Shown piece by piece: positions 38,658-48,954 of a DNA stretch of 64,000 nucleotides. Below the pieces are notes generated by a model, which ran no database searches, was not told the origin of the DNA, and saw only the letters and a program-made list of their open reading frames with translations. Each line of letters opens with the position of its first letter. The stretch's first letter is position 1. The translations under genes and the position numbers were made by a program. The stretch is from Phenylobacterium sp. CCH9-H3 (GTDB lineage: Bacteria; Pseudomonadota; Alphaproteobacteria; Caulobacterales; Caulobacteraceae): contig NZ_LSJI01000083.1 in assembly GCF_001557235.1 (NCBI RefSeq), positions 1 through 64,000 of the forward strand. The letters are read 5' to 3'.

Positions 38658-39838
38658 GCCTGCCGCGGAAGGTCAGCGTCCTGGGCTCCACGGGATCTAT
38701 TGGAGTCTCGACCCTGGACCTGTTCGAGCAGGCCGGGGTCGAGGTCGAGATGGTCGGCCTGGCAGCGGGCCGCAATGCGGCGCGGCTGGCCGAACAGGCG
38801 CTCCGCTGGCGTCCGCAGCTGGCCGTGATCGAGGACGAGGGCCTGCTGCCGGAGCTGCGGGAGCGCCTCAAGGGATCCGGCATCGCGACGGCGGCGGGCG
38901 CGCAGGCGGTCAACGACGTTGCGTCGGCCGACGCCCAGTGGGTGATGTCCGCCATCGTAGGCTTCGCGGGCCTCGCGCCCACCCTGGCCGCGGCCAGGGC
39001 CGGAGCGGTGATCGCCCTCGCGAACAAGGAGAGCCTGGTCTGCGCCGGCCCCTCGCTGCTGCGCACCGCCAAGCTGGCCGGCGGCGCCGTCGTGCCCGTG
39101 GATTCGGAGCATTCGGCGATCTTCCAGGTCCTGGACCCGCAGGCCGCCGCCCACGTGTCGCGGCTGATCCTGACCTCGTCGGGCGGTCCGTTCCGGGACG
39201 CCAGTCGCGAGGAGATGGCCAAGGCGACGCTGGAGCAGGCCCTGGCCCATCCCAACTTCTCGATGGGCGCCAAGATTTCGATCGATTCCGCGACGATGAT
39301 GAACAAGGGCCTCGAGGTGATCGAGGCCGCCTACCTGTTCTCCATGCCGCCGGAGCGGATCGAGGTCCTGGTCCACCCGCAGCAGATCATCCACAGCCTG
39401 GTGGAGTACGCCGACGGCTCCACCCTGGCGCAGCTGGGCCCACCGGACATGCGCCCGCCCATCGCCTGCGCCTTCGCCTGGCCCGACCGCCTGCCGTGGC
39501 CGGCGCCCAAGCTGGATCTGGTGAGTGCGGGACCGCTCACCTTCCAGCACCCGGATCCGAAGAAGTTTCCCGCGCTCTCCATCGCCAAGCAGGCCCTGAC
39601 CGCGGGCGGCCAGGCCCCCGCCGCGATGAATGCGGCGAACGAGCGCGCCGTGTCCGCCTTCCTTGACCGGCGCATCCGCTTTCTCGATATCCCCAATGTG
39701 GTGGCGGAGACCCTCGAGCGGATGGACCGCAGCCAGACCTTTTCCACCGCCAACGATGCGGTGGAAAGCGCGCGCGAAACCGACGCCGCAGCCCGCCGTA
39801 CGGCTGACGAAGTCGTAAGCGGGCTTTTTGCCGCCTGA
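38645..39838 (+). CDS. dxr: 1-deoxy-D-xylulose 5-phosphate reductoisomerase
   Basis: This 397-aa enzyme makes 2-C-methyl-D-erythritol 4-phosphate, the committed step of the MEP isoprenoid pathway that feeds UppS. The NADPH loop [16 protein letters not shown] is at the N-terminus. The catalytic region includes [20 protein letters not shown] and [22 protein letters not shown] 38645 overlaps cdsA by 13 bases; a TTG at 38654 is an alternative. Confidence 0.95.
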   Translation: MGTLSLPRKVSVLGSTGSIGVSTLDLFEQAGVEVEMVGLAAGRNAARLAEQALRWRPQLAVIEDEGLLPELRERLKGSGIATAAGAQAVNDVASADAQWVMSAIVGFAGLAPTLAAARAGAVIALANKESLVCAGPSLLRTAKLAGGAVVPVDSEHSAIFQVLDPQAAAHVSRLILTSSGGPFRDASREEMAKATLEQALAHPNFSMGAKISIDSATMMNKGLEVIEAAYLFSMPPERIEVLVHPQQIIHSLVEYADGSTLAQLGPPDMRPPIACAFAWPDRLPWPAPKLDLVSAGPLTFQHPDPKKFPALSIAKQALTAGGQAPAAMNAANERAVSAFLDRRIRFLDIPNVVAETLERMDRSQTFSTANDAVESARETDAAARRTADEVVSGLFAA

Positions 39839-39855
39839 TGGAGTAGAAGCGCCTC

Positions 39856-41070
39856 ATGCAATTGGTGCAGAACGTTCTGCTCTACGTCATCCCGTTCCTT
39901 CTGGTGATCGGGGTGGTCATCACAGTCCACGAGCTTGGACACTTCCTGGCGGCCAAGGCCCTGGGGACGAAGATCGACCGCTTTGCGATCGGATTCGGCC
40001 GATCCATCGCCGCCTGGACCGACAAGTCCGGTGTGGAATGGCGGCTGGGCTGGCTGCCGATCGGCGGCTACGTCCGCTTCGCCGGCGACGACAACGCCGC
40101 CAGCATCCCCGACGCGAACGACCTGGCCCAGATGCGGCGCAAGCTGATCGACGAGGGTAGGGGCGCCGAGATCCCGCGCTACTTCCATTTCAAGCCGATC
40201 TGGCAGCGGGCGGTCATCGTCGCCGCCGGGCCGATCGCCAACTTCCTGCTGGCCATCGTGGTCTTTGCCACCCTGCTGATGGCGTTCGGCGAGCCGGTGA
40301 GCTCGACCCGCGTGGACAGCGTCGTCGCCGGCAGTCCCGCCGAGCAGGCGGGCTTCCGCAAGGGCGACGTGATTCTCACCGTGAACGGGCGCGAGGTCGA
40401 CAGCTTCCAGGCCCTGACCGAGAAGATCATTCTCAGCTCGGACACCCCGCTCAGCTTCGTCGTTCGGCGAGGGGAGGCGGAGGTGGCCATCGTCGCCACG
40501 CCGCGGCGCGGCCCGGTCGTCGACCAGCTGGGCAAGACCCACATGCTGGGCAAGCTCGGCCTGGGGCACGAGAACCGGCCCGGCGACGTGAGCTTCCGCC
40601 GTTACAACTTCCCTGAAGCGGTGGCCGGCGGCGTCGAGCGGACCGTGACGACCATCACGCGCACCGTGGTGTACATCGGTCGCCTGATTGGCGGTCGCGA
40701 GAAGGCGGACCAGCTGGCTGGCCCGCTGGGCATGGCCCAGCTCTCGGGCGACCTGACCAAGCGGGCGGCGGCCGAGTCGCCCGACGCCGGCACGTTCGTG
40801 CTGAACGGCCTGCTGACGATCTTCCAGCTGATCGGCGTGATCTCGGTGGGCATCGGATTCATGAACCTGCTGCCGGTTCCGGTGCTGGATGGGGGCCACC
40901 TCGTGTTCTACGCATACGAAGCGGTCGCGCGGCGCCCTCTTGCCGCCAAGGTTCAAGCCACAGGATACAGGGTGGGTCTTGCGCTTGTTCTCAGTTTGAT
41001 GTTGTTCGCCACCTGGAACGATTTGCAGCGCCTGCGTGTGTTCAATCTGTTCGGCGGCCTATTCTCTTAG
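39856..41070 (+). CDS. rseP: Site-2 protease RseP / MmpA family
   Basis: This 404-aa intramembrane zinc metalloprotease has the active site H25-E26-x2-H29 in the first helix (VHELGHFLAAKALG), a periplasmic PDZ domain (about residues 125-215, including GSPAEQAGFRKGDVILTVNGREV) and the second metal motif NLLPVPVLDGG near the C-terminus. It would release membrane-tethered anti-sigma factors or regulators. In Caulobacter the orthologue is known as MmpA. It sits immediately before bamA. Confidence 0.94.
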   Translation: MQLVQNVLLYVIPFLLVIGVVITVHELGHFLAAKALGTKIDRFAIGFGRSIAAWTDKSGVEWRLGWLPIGGYVRFAGDDNAASIPDANDLAQMRRKLIDEGRGAEIPRYFHFKPIWQRAVIVAAGPIANFLLAIVVFATLLMAFGEPVSSTRVDSVVAGSPAEQAGFRKGDVILTVNGREVDSFQALTEKIILSSDTPLSFVVRRGEAEVAIVATPRRGPVVDQLGKTHMLGKLGLGHENRPGDVSFRRYNFPEAVAGGVERTVTTITRTVVYIGRLIGGREKADQLAGPLGMAQLSGDLTKRAAAESPDAGTFVLNGLLTIFQLIGVISVGIGFMNLLPVPVLDGGHLVFYAYEAVARRPLAAKVQATGYRVGLALVLSLMLFATWNDLQRLRVFNLFGGLFS

Positions 41071-41099
41071 GCCCGTTCGTCCCTCAAACGGCTGATTCG

Positions 41100-43538
41100 A
41101 TGCTTAGAACCCGCGCCTCCCGCGCCGCGCTTGCCTCCGGTCTTGCCCTGCTTCTGGGGACAACCGCTCTTATCGCGCCTGGCGTGGCCGCGGCCCAACA
41201 GACGCAGGGGGGCGTGGTGCAGCGCATCCTCGTCCAGGGCAACGAGCGGATCGAACCTTCGACCGTGATCTCCTACCTGCCGGTGGGCCCCGGCGAGCCG
41301 GTCGACGCGGCCAAGCTCGACCTGGCCATCAAGGCGCTGTTCCGCACCGACCTGTTCTCCGACGTCTCGGTGAACTTCCAGAACGGCGACCTGATCGTCA
41401 CCGTGGTCGAGAACCCGATCATCAACCGGGTGATCTTCGAGGGGAACAAGGGCCTCAAGGAAGACAAGCTGCGCGACGAGGTCACCGTGCGCCCGCGCGG
41501 CATCTTCACCCGCGCCAAGGTCCAGGGCGACGTGCAGCGGATCGTCGAGCTCTACCGGCGCTCGGGCCGGATCTCGGCCAATGTGACGCCGCAGATCATC
41601 GAGTTGCCCCAGAAGCGGGTGGACCTGATCTTCAAGATCGAGGAGGGGCCCAAGAGCGGGATCCTCTCGGTCAACTTCCTGGGCAACAAGGCGTTCTCGG
41701 ACAACGACCTGCGCGACGTGGTCGTCACCGAGGAGACGCGCTGGTTCAAGTTCTTCTCCAGCAATGCGAACTACGACCCGGACCGGCTGGAGTACGACAA
41801 GGAGCAGCTGCGCAAGCACTACCGCAACCGCGGCTACTACGACTTCCGGGTCACCTCGGCGGTGGCCGAGCTGGCGCCCGACAAGAACGGGTTCGTCGTC
41901 ACCTACAACATCGACGAGGGGCCGCGGTACAAGTTCGGCAAGGTGACCGTCGAAACCGAGCTGCAGAAGCTCGACAAGGATGTCCTGACCGCACTGATTC
42001 CGATCCGCAGCGGGCAGGAGTACCAGGACGAATCCATCGAGACGGCGACCGACGCCCTGACCTTCGCGGCCGGCGCCGCGGGCTTCGCCTTCGTCGACGT
42101 GCGGCCGCGCTACACCCCGGACCGCGACAAGGGGACCGTGGACGTCACCTTCCAGGTCCGCGAGGGCCCGCGGGTCTACGTCGACCGCATCGATATCGTC
42201 GGCAACACCCAGACGCTGGACTATGTGATCCGTCGCGAGATGAGCGTGGTGGAAGGCGACGCCTACAATCGCGCCCTGGTCGACCGGTCCCGGCGCCAGA
42301 TCCGGGCCTTGGGCTACTTCAAGGAAGTCGACATCAGCGAAACGCCCGGCTCGGCGCCCGACCGCACCGCGCTGCAGGTGAGGGTCGAGGAGCAGCCGAC
42401 CGGCGAGCTCTCGTTCAGCGCGGGCTACTCCTCCGTCGACCAGCTCGTGCTGGACCTGGGCATCTCCCAGCGCAACTTCCGGGGCCGCGGCCAGGACGTC
42501 CGCGCGCGGGTGTCGGTGGGCTCCCTGCGTCAGCAGCTGGACTTCTCGTTCACCGAGCCGCGGTTCCTGGGCCGCGACGTGGCCGCGGGCATCGACCTCT
42601 ACGGCTACCGCTACGACCTGTCGGAGTACTCCGCCTACAAGACCACGACCTACGGCACGACGTTCCGGGCCAACTTCCCGCTCAGCATCGATTCCCGCGG
42701 CGCGGTGCGATACACGCTGCGGCAGGACGAGATCGAGATCGACGACTTCTACTGCGACCCCACCTCGGGGGCGATCATCTCGCGGGCGTTCTGCGACCAG
42801 GTCGGCACCTTCCTCACCTCGCTGGTGGGCTATGGCGCGCGCCTCGACCGCCGGAACGACTATCTGAACCCGACGCGCGGGTTCTACGTGGACTTCAACC
42901 AGGATGTCGCGGGCCTCGGCGGCGACGTGAACTTCGTGCGCACCGACCTGGAGAGCGGCTGGTTCCACGGGTTCAACAAGGACTTCATCCTCTCGGTGAC
43001 CGGCTCGGCGGGCTACGTGGTCGGGTGGGCCGGGGACAAGGTTCGGATCAACGACCGCTACTACAAGGGCGGCCTGAACTTCCGTGGCTTCGAGACGGCC
43101 GGTATCGGGCCGCGCGATACGTCCACGACCCAGGCCGACGCCCTGGGCGGCAAGATGTACGCGATCGGCACCGTCGAACTGACCGTGCCGACCTTCCTGC
43201 CCGAGCAATACGGGATCAAGGCGGCGCTGTTCAGCGACTTCGGCACGCTGGGTAAGCTGGACAAGGAAGACAAGGTCTACCAGGCCGGCGACGTGGACTG
43301 CCTGCAGCCCACCATCATCAGCCCGACCGACCCGACCCAGTCGATTCCGAACTTCGCCACGCCTGGGACGCGGAACACCTGTATTCGGGACGAGCTTTCG
43401 CTCCGGGCCTCGGCCGGCCTCAGCGTCTTCTGGAAATCGCCCATGGGGCCGATCCGCTTCGACTTCAGCCGTGTTTTGGCCAAGGAAGATTACGACAAGG
43501 AAGAAACCTTCCGGTTCTCCACTTCAACCAGGTTCTAA
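41100..43538 (+). CDS. bamA: Outer membrane protein assembly factor BamA
   Basis: This 812-aa essential protein folds beta-barrels into the outer membrane. It has a signal peptide (about 1-31), five POTRA repeats (about 35-440) and a C-terminal 16-stranded barrel. The conserved lid motif RGF is present in GGLNFRGFETAG, and the protein ends in an aromatic residue (STRF), the usual barrel end signal. It follows rseP by 29 bases and is followed after 5 bases by the chaperone Skp. Confidence 0.97.
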   Translation: MLRTRASRAALASGLALLLGTTALIAPGVAAAQQTQGGVVQRILVQGNERIEPSTVISYLPVGPGEPVDAAKLDLAIKALFRTDLFSDVSVNFQNGDLIVTVVENPIINRVIFEGNKGLKEDKLRDEVTVRPRGIFTRAKVQGDVQRIVELYRRSGRISANVTPQIIELPQKRVDLIFKIEEGPKSGILSVNFLGNKAFSDNDLRDVVVTEETRWFKFFSSNANYDPDRLEYDKEQLRKHYRNRGYYDFRVTSAVAELAPDKNGFVVTYNIDEGPRYKFGKVTVETELQKLDKDVLTALIPIRSGQEYQDESIETATDALTFAAGAAGFAFVDVRPRYTPDRDKGTVDVTFQVREGPRVYVDRIDIVGNTQTLDYVIRREMSVVEGDAYNRALVDRSRRQIRALGYFKEVDISETPGSAPDRTALQVRVEEQPTGELSFSAGYSSVDQLVLDLGISQRNFRGRGQDVRARVSVGSLRQQLDFSFTEPRFLGRDVAAGIDLYGYRYDLSEYSAYKTTTYGTTFRANFPLSIDSRGAVRYTLRQDEIEIDDFYCDPTSGAIISRAFCDQVGTFLTSLVGYGARLDRRNDYLNPTRGFYVDFNQDVAGLGGDVNFVRTDLESGWFHGFNKDFILSVTGSAGYVVGWAGDKVRINDRYYKGGLNFRGFETAGIGPRDTSTTQADALGGKMYAIGTVELTVPTFLPEQYGIKAALFSDFGTLGKLDKEDKVYQAGDVDCLQPTIISPTDPTQSIPNFATPGTRNTCIRDELSLRASAGLSVFWKSPMGPIRFDFSRVLAKEDYDKEETFRFSTSTRF

Positions 43539-43543
43539 GCAAA

Positions 43544-44197
43544 ATGACGTACAAGACCTTCGCCGTGGCCGGTTGCGCCATGGCTCTCGCGCTCACGGGC
43601 GCGGCTCCCGCTTTCGCTCAGCAGCCCGCCGCCGCGCCGGCGGCGCCTGCCGCGCCGGCCGTGACCCACGGCGCTCCGACGCCCGGCCTCTGCATCGTCT
43701 CGGTCGAGAACGCGATCGGCGCCTCGACGGTCGGCAAGTACGTCAACACCCGTCTGCAGCAGCTGGTCGCCCAGGTGAACGCAGAGCTGAACGCCGAGAA
43801 GACCGGTATCGACAACGACGCCAAGGCGCTCGACGGCCAGCGCGCCACGCTGGACCAGAACACCCTGGAACAACGCGCGGCCGCCCTGCAGGTGCGCGCC
43901 AACGCCCTGCAACGCAAGGCGCAGCAGCGCGATCGTGAAATCCAGGCCACCGAGCAGAAGGCGATCAACCGCGTCGGCACCGAGATGGAGCCGCTCATCC
44001 GGCAGGCCTATCAGCAGAAGCAGTGCTCGATCCTGATCAACCGCAACTCGGTCATCCTGGGCAACCCCGCCTCGGACATCACCCCGCAGGTGGTGACCGC
44101 GCTGAACGCCAAGATCACCCAGTTCGCCTTCGATCGGGAACGCCTGGATACGCCGGCTCCGACCGCCGCGGCTCCCGCGGCCGCTCAGCGCCGCTAA
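43544..44197 (+). CDS. skp: OmpH/Skp family periplasmic chaperone
   Basis: This 217-aa precursor has a signal peptide (about 1-25, ending AFAQQ). The rest is largely coiled-coil helix rich in Gln, Ala and charged residues, as in Skp, which cages unfolded outer-membrane proteins. Motifs such as [17 protein letters not shown] and [20 protein letters not shown] fit the family. Ala/Pro-rich tails flank the core. Its place between bamA and lpxD supports the call. Confidence 0.92.
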   Translation: MTYKTFAVAGCAMALALTGAAPAFAQQPAAAPAAPAAPAVTHGAPTPGLCIVSVENAIGASTVGKYVNTRLQQLVAQVNAELNAEKTGIDNDAKALDGQRATLDQNTLEQRAAALQVRANALQRKAQQRDREIQATEQKAINRVGTEMEPLIRQAYQQKQCSILINRNSVILGNPASDITPQVVTALNAKITQFAFDRERLDTPAPTAAAPAAAQRR

Positions 44198-44235
44198 GGG
44201 CGACGCGCGGGTCGAGTCCGCCTAAAAAGCGATTC

Positions 44236-45252
44236 ATGCCCGACCCGCGCTTCTTCGAAGATCTCGGCCCGGTCCGTCTCGGGGAGCTCGCGACCCTGAC
44301 CGGGGCCATGCTCGCCGGCCCGGACCTGGGCGAGCGCCGCGTCGATCGCGTCGCCGTGCTGGCCCAGGCCGGCCCTGAAACCATCACCTTCCTGGCCGAT
44401 CGCCGCTATGCCGCCGCGCTCGCGGAAGTGCGGCCGGGCGCGTGCTTCCTGCCGCCGGGGCTGGAGACGCTGGCGCCCGAGGGCTGCGCCGTCCTCACGA
44501 CCGCCAGCCCGCAGGCGGCCTACGCGCTGGCCGCGCAGCGCCTCCACCGCCCGAGGCCGGCGGGAATCCAGCCGGTCGCTCCGGACGCCACCCTCGAGAG
44601 CGGCGTCGTGCTGGCCCCCGGGGTGGTCGTCGGTCCGGCCGCCCAGATCGGCCGGGGCACGCGGATCGGCGCCAATACGGTGATCGGTCCCGGCGTGGCC
44701 ATCGGCCGGGATTGCGACATCGCGCCCAACGTGACCATCGGGTTCGCCCTGATCGGCGACCGGGTGAAGATCCTGTCCGGCGCGCGCATCGGCGAGCCGG
44801 GCTTCGGCGCCACCGCGGGCCCGAAGGGCCTTATCGACATCCCCCAGCTGGGCCGGGTGATCATCCAGGACGGCGTCTCCATCGGCGCCAACACCACCAT
44901 CGACCGCGGGGCGTTCGACGACACGGTCATCGGCGAGAACACCAAGATCGACAACCTGGTGCAGATTGCCCACAACGTCCGGGTCGGACGGAACTGCGTC
45001 ATGGCGGCCCACACGGGGATCTCCGGCAGCGTGGCGATCGGAGACGGCGCCCAGTTCGGCGGCCGGGCCGGTGTCGCCGACCATGTGACCATCGGAGCCG
45101 GCGCCCGCGTCGGCGCGGCGGCGGGCGTGATGAAGGACATTCCGGCGGGGGAGACGTGGGGCGGCATGCCCGCGCGTCCGATCCGCCATTGGCTCAAGGA
45201 AACCGCGTGGCTCGCCCGGATGGCGCACCGCCGGGCCGGAGGAGAACCATGA
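44236..45252 (+). CDS. lpxD: UDP-3-O-(3-hydroxyacyl)glucosamine N-acyltransferase
   Basis: This 338-aa enzyme catalyses the third step of lipid A synthesis. The N-terminal uridine-binding domain (about 1-100) precedes a left-handed beta-helix of hexapeptide repeats (from [16 protein letters not shown] onward). The catalytic His is in [14 protein letters not shown] 44236 gives the family start [15 protein letters not shown]. The stop overlaps fabZ by 4 bases. Confidence 0.95.
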   Translation: MPDPRFFEDLGPVRLGELATLTGAMLAGPDLGERRVDRVAVLAQAGPETITFLADRRYAAALAEVRPGACFLPPGLETLAPEGCAVLTTASPQAAYALAAQRLHRPRPAGIQPVAPDATLESGVVLAPGVVVGPAAQIGRGTRIGANTVIGPGVAIGRDCDIAPNVTIGFALIGDRVKILSGARIGEPGFGATAGPKGLIDIPQLGRVIIQDGVSIGANTTIDRGAFDDTVIGENTKIDNLVQIAHNVRVGRNCVMAAHTGISGSVAIGDGAQFGGRAGVADHVTIGAGARVGAAAGVMKDIPAGETWGGMPARPIRHWLKETAWLARMAHRRAGGEP

Positions 45253-45719
45253 CGCGCAAGGCGCCGGCGGGCACCGACCCCACCGCCATCGACATCACCG
45301 AGGTCCTGGCGCGGATTCCGCACCGCTTCCCCATGCTGCTCGTGGACCGCTGCGAAGAGTACAAGCAGAACGAATCCATCGTCGGCATCAAGTGCGTCAC
45401 GGTGAACGAGCCCTTCTTCCAGGGCCACTTCCCGGACTATCCGGTGATGCCCGGCGTGTTGCTGATCGAGGCCATGGCCCAGACCGGCGCGGTGCTGATG
45501 TCGAAGTCGCTCGAGGTCGATACCGCCGGCAAGGCGATCTTCTTCATGTCGGCCGACAACTGCCGGTTCCGCCAGCCGGTGCGGCCGGGCGACGTGGTCC
45601 GGATGCCGGTGCGGGTGGTTCGCCACCGCGGCGACGTGTTCAAGTTCGCGGGCCAGTGCCTGGTGGGCGACAAGGTGGCCGCCGAATGCGAGTTCGCCGC
45701 CATGGTCGTGGAGACCTGA
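45249..45719 (+). CDS. fabZ: 3-hydroxyacyl-[acyl-carrier-protein] dehydratase FabZ
   Basis: This 156-aa hot-dog-fold enzyme dehydrates 3-hydroxyacyl-ACP in fatty acid elongation. Catalytic residues are H60 ([14 protein letters not shown]) and E74 ([10 protein letters not shown]). It competes with LpxA and LpxD for hydroxyacyl-ACP, so its place between them is functionally meaningful. It overlaps lpxD by an ATGA. Confidence 0.96.
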   Translation: MTRKAPAGTDPTAIDITEVLARIPHRFPMLLVDRCEEYKQNESIVGIKCVTVNEPFFQGHFPDYPVMPGVLLIEAMAQTGAVLMSKSLEVDTAGKAIFFMSADNCRFRQPVRPGDVVRMPVRVVRHRGDVFKFAGQCLVGDKVAAECEFAAMVVET

Positions 45720-45723
45720 AGCC

Positions 45724-46521
45724 TTGGCCGTCGAGATCCATCCGACCGCGCTGGTCGCCAAGGGCGCGGAACTGGCCGACGGGGTCACCGTCGGGCCATT
45801 CTCCATCATCGGCGAGCATGTGCGGATCGGAGCCCGAACCCAGGTCCTGTCGCATGTGGTGATCGAGAACCACACGACGATCGGCGAGGACTGCTCGGTG
45901 CGGAACTTCGCCAACCTGGGCGGGCCGCCGCACCATACCGGCTACAAGGGCGAACCCACTCAGCTCGTGATCGGCGACCGCAACAAGCTGTGGGAGCACG
46001 TGACGATGCATATCGGCACGGCGGACGGCGGCGGGGTCACCCGCGTAGGCGACGACGGCATGTTCATGGCCACCAGCCACGTGGGCCACGACTGCACCGT
46101 GGGCGACAACGTGATCCTGGCCCACTCCGCCACCCTGGGCGGGCACGTCCACGTCGGCGACTTCGTGATGGTGAGCGGCCTGGCGGCGGTGCACCAGTAT
46201 TGCCGGGTCGGCCGATACTCGTTCATCGGCGGCCTGGCGGCGGTGACCAAGGATGTGATCCCCTACGGCCTGGTGTGGGGCAACCACGCCCACCTCGAGG
46301 GCCTGAATCTCGTGGGCCTTAAGCGGCGCAACTTCGGCCGCGAGACGATCGGCGAGTTGCGGTCGGCCTATCGGCTGCTGTTCGCCGAAGAGGGCACGTT
46401 CCAGGAGCGGATCGAGGACACCAGCGCCACCTTCGGCCACAGCGCGCCGGTGATGGAGATCATCGACTTCATCCGCGCGGACGCCAGCCGACCGCTCTGC
46501 CTGCCCGAGCGGGACGTCTAG
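45724..46521 (+). CDS. lpxA: Acyl-ACP--UDP-N-acetylglucosamine O-acyltransferase
   Basis: This 265-aa enzyme catalyses the first step of lipid A synthesis. Hexapeptide-repeat beta-helix residues run from about 1 to 185, then comes a helical C-terminal domain. The catalytic His is H122 in [15 protein letters not shown] (H125 in E. coli). The start is a TTG at 45724, giving [19 protein letters not shown], the normal family N-terminus. lpxI starts at its last base. Confidence 0.95.
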   Translation: MAVEIHPTALVAKGAELADGVTVGPFSIIGEHVRIGARTQVLSHVVIENHTTIGEDCSVRNFANLGGPPHHTGYKGEPTQLVIGDRNKLWEHVTMHIGTADGGGVTRVGDDGMFMATSHVGHDCTVGDNVILAHSATLGGHVHVGDFVMVSGLAAVHQYCRVGRYSFIGGLAAVTKDVIPYGLVWGNHAHLEGLNLVGLKRRNFGRETIGELRSAYRLLFAEEGTFQERIEDTSATFGHSAPVMEIIDFIRADASRPLCLPERDV

Positions 46522-47360
46522 TGAACAAGCTGGGGCTGATCGCCGGCGGCGGCAGCCTGCCGGTGGAGATCGCTCAGCACTGCGAGCGGTCGGGTCGGCC
46601 GCTGTTCGTGATCCGGCTGAAGGGCTTCGCCGGCACAGACCTGTCGCCCTACGCCGGCGCCGAGGTGGGCCTGGCTGAGATCGGCAAGTGCATGAAGGCG
46701 CTGAAGCGCGCCGGCTGCCGCTCGATCTGCCTGGCCGGGAACGTGGCGCGGCCGGACTTCTCCAGCCTGGTCCCCGACCTGCGCGGGCTCATGCTGCTGC
46801 CGAAGGTGGTGGCGGGCGCGCGGAAGGGGGACGACGCCCTCCTGCGGGTGCTGGTCGGCGAGTTCGAACGGGAAGGCTTCCAGGTCGAAGGCGCTCACGA
46901 CGTGATGGAAGACCTGACGTTGGCGGCCGGTCCGCTGGGCGCCCACCGGCCCTCCGACGAGGATCTGGCCGATGCGCGGCGCGCCCTGCACGTCGCCCGG
47001 GCCATCGGCGCGCTGGACGTCGGCCAGGCGGCGGTCGTCTCGCACGGGCTGGTGCTGGCGGTGGAGGCCCAGGAAGGCACCGACGCGCTTCTGACGCGCG
47101 TCGCCGAGTTGCCGGCGCATCTGAAAGGCCGACCGGGCGCGGGGCAGGGGGTGCTGGCCAAGGCGCCCAAGCCGATCCAGGAAACGCGTGTCGACCTGCC
47201 CACCATCGGCCTGGCCACGGTCCAGGGCGTCGCGCGCGCCGGCCTGGCGGGGATCGTGGGCGAGGCTGGGCGGCTCCTGGTGCTGGACCGCGAGGCGACG
47301 ATCGCACTGGCGGACGAATTGGGCGTGTTCATCCTGGGCGTGGAGCCGGAGGCGCCGTGA
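46521..47360 (+). CDS. lpxI: UDP-2,3-diacylglucosamine diphosphatase LpxI
   Basis: This 279-aa DUF1009/LpxI protein converts UDP-2,3-diacylglucosamine to lipid X, replacing LpxH in alphaproteobacteria. The N-terminus NKLGLIAGGGSLPVEIAQHC and the inner sequences GAEVGLAEIGKCMKALK and DLPTIGLATVQGVARAGLAG are typical. It begins at GTG 46521, overlapping the lpxA stop, and overlaps lpxB by GTGA, completing an lpxA-lpxI-lpxB order. Confidence 0.95.
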   Translation: MNKLGLIAGGGSLPVEIAQHCERSGRPLFVIRLKGFAGTDLSPYAGAEVGLAEIGKCMKALKRAGCRSICLAGNVARPDFSSLVPDLRGLMLLPKVVAGARKGDDALLRVLVGEFEREGFQVEGAHDVMEDLTLAAGPLGAHRPSDEDLADARRALHVARAIGALDVGQAAVVSHGLVLAVEAQEGTDALLTRVAELPAHLKGRPGAGQGVLAKAPKPIQETRVDLPTIGLATVQGVARAGLAGIVGEAGRLLVLDREATIALADELGVFILGVEPEAP

Positions 47361-48520
47361 CCGGGCGGCCGCTCACCGTGATGCTGGTGGCGGCCGAGGC
47401 CTCGGGCGACGACCGGGGCGCCGCGCTGGCGCGGGCCCTGAAGCGCAGGCTGGGGCAGGGCGTGCGTCTCGTGGGCGTCGGCGGCGCCCGCATGCGGGCC
47501 GAAGGCGTCGAAAGCCCGTTCGACATCGCCGAGCTGTCGATCTTTGGCCTGCTGGAGGGCCTCCTGGCCTATCCCAAGGTCGTCCGGCGCGCCGACGAGA
47601 CGGCGGCGCTGGCGGCGCGGGAAGCTCCGGACGTCGCGGTGCTCATCGACTCCTGGGGCTTCACGCTGCGCGTGGCCCAGCGGCTGCGCCGGCAGGCGCC
47701 GAGGCTGCCGATCGTGAAGTACGTGGCGCCCCAGGTCTGGGCCTCGCGCCCCGGGCGGGCCAGGACCGCGGCGCAGTGGTTCGACCTGCTGCTAACGATC
47801 CATGGCTTCGATGCGCCGGCCTTCGAGCGGGAAGGGCTTAAGACGGTCCTGGTGGGCGACGCCACGCTGGCCATGGACTTCGGCGGCGCGGACCCGGCGC
47901 GGCTCAGGGCCGCCATCGGCGCGGGGCCTGACGATCCCATCCTGCTGGTCCTGCCCGGCAGCCGCCCGTCCGAGATCGAGCGCGTCCTGCCGCCGTTCGA
48001 GGAGGCCGTGCACCGGCTCAAGGCCGAGCGTCCGGGCCTGCACGTCGTCGTCCCGGCCGCGCCGACGGTGGCTGACCTGGTGAAGGCTCGTGTCGCCGGC
48101 TGGCCGCATCGGGCGCACGTCGTGGAGGGCGAGTCGGCCAAGCGCGACGCCATGAAGGCCGCGACGGTGGCCTTGGCCTGCTCCGGCACGGTGACCACGG
48201 AACTGGCGATGGCTGGATGCCCCATGGTGGTGGGCTACCGCCTGGCTCCGGTGACCTATGCGATCCTGAAGCGGCTGATCCGCACGAAGTACGTGACCCT
48301 GTTCAACATCGCCGCCCAGGACTTCGTCGCCCCCGAGCTGATCCAGGACGCGTGCAACGGCGAGGCGCTGGCGCGCGAGGTCGTCCTGCGCCTCGACGAC
48401 AAGGCTCTGCGCGAGCGCCAGGCCGCGCGCCAATCCGAGGCTCTGCTCAAGATGGGCCGCGGCGGTCCGGACCCGAGCGAGGCCGCCGCCGACGCGATCC
48501 TGGGCCTGGTCGCGCGCTAG
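47357..48520 (+). CDS. lpxB: Lipid-A-disaccharide synthase
   Basis: This 387-aa GT19 glycosyltransferase joins lipid X to UDP-diacylglucosamine. Family motifs are VMLVAAEASGDDRGAAL, KYVAPQVWASRPGRA, LLVLPGSRPSEIERVLP and the late ACSGTVTTELAMAGCPMVVGYR. The GTG at 47357 overlaps the lpxI stop. Its stop overlaps by 4 bases the stop of the convergent small gene at 48517-48855. Confidence 0.95.
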   Translation: MTGRPLTVMLVAAEASGDDRGAALARALKRRLGQGVRLVGVGGARMRAEGVESPFDIAELSIFGLLEGLLAYPKVVRRADETAALAAREAPDVAVLIDSWGFTLRVAQRLRRQAPRLPIVKYVAPQVWASRPGRARTAAQWFDLLLTIHGFDAPAFEREGLKTVLVGDATLAMDFGGADPARLRAAIGAGPDDPILLVLPGSRPSEIERVLPPFEEAVHRLKAERPGLHVVVPAAPTVADLVKARVAGWPHRAHVVEGESAKRDAMKAATVALACSGTVTTELAMAGCPMVVGYRLAPVTYAILKRLIRTKYVTLFNIAAQDFVAPELIQDACNGEALAREVVLRLDDKALRERQAARQSEALLKMGRGGPDPSEAAADAILGLVAR

Positions 48521-48855
48521 GCCGGCGTCAGCGAGGCCGCGGCGCTTTCGAAGGGCAGGAGGTGCTTGCGGGCCGTGGCGGCGGGCGTGGCGCGGAACGT
48601 CTCCAGCTCGACGATCCTGGGCCGCTGGAATGCGACGCCCAGGGCCTCGCAAGCCGGTATGATGCGCTCGGCGATGTAGCGCTCCAGCGCGGCGCGATCT
48701 TCCCAGATGTCGACGGTGACGAAGCCGGGACCCTCGCGACCGTAAGCATGCGCGAGGGCGCCCTGAGGCGCGGCGTCCAGGGGGACGTGGGCGCGGAACT
48801 GATTGTAGAGCTGTGACGAGACGTCGGGACGCTCGTAGATGGCCATGACCGTCAT
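48517..48855 (-). CDS. Small dimeric alpha/beta-barrel (ABM-like) protein
   Basis: This 112-aa protein resembles antibiotic-biosynthesis-monooxygenase-like proteins, small ferredoxin-like folds that pair into barrels. The pattern MTVMAIYERPDVSSQLYNQFR at the start, GFVTVDIWEDRAALERYIAERIIPACEALG in the middle and an exposed C-terminal tail fit this fold. No cofactor site can be identified. It stands alone, convergent with lpxB; GltA is transcribed towards its 5' side. The family call is tentative. Confidence 0.7.
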   Translation of the reverse strand: MTVMAIYERPDVSSQLYNQFRAHVPLDAAPQGALAHAYGREGPGFVTVDIWEDRAALERYIAERIIPACEALGVAFQRPRIVELETFRATPAATARKHLLPFESAAASLTPA

Positions 48856-48935
48856 GGCAGGCCTCCTTGGATGGCCGGGCCGGCATGGCGCGGCTCGACC
48901 ATCCTTAGGAGTCGTGCGCGAAAGCGCAACTGTCG

Positions 48936-48952
48936 CGAGAACGAGGTTCTCG
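48936..48952 (-). terminator. Hairpin after gltA
   Basis: CGAGAAC at 48936-48942 and GTTCTCG at 48946-48952 form a perfect 7-bp stem with a 3-base loop, immediately after the gltA stop on the minus strand. A second small hairpin with a GAAA loop (about 48915-48928) lies beyond. No T-tract is seen, so this is a possible, not certain, terminator. Confidence 0.4.
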
Positions 48953-48954
48953 GC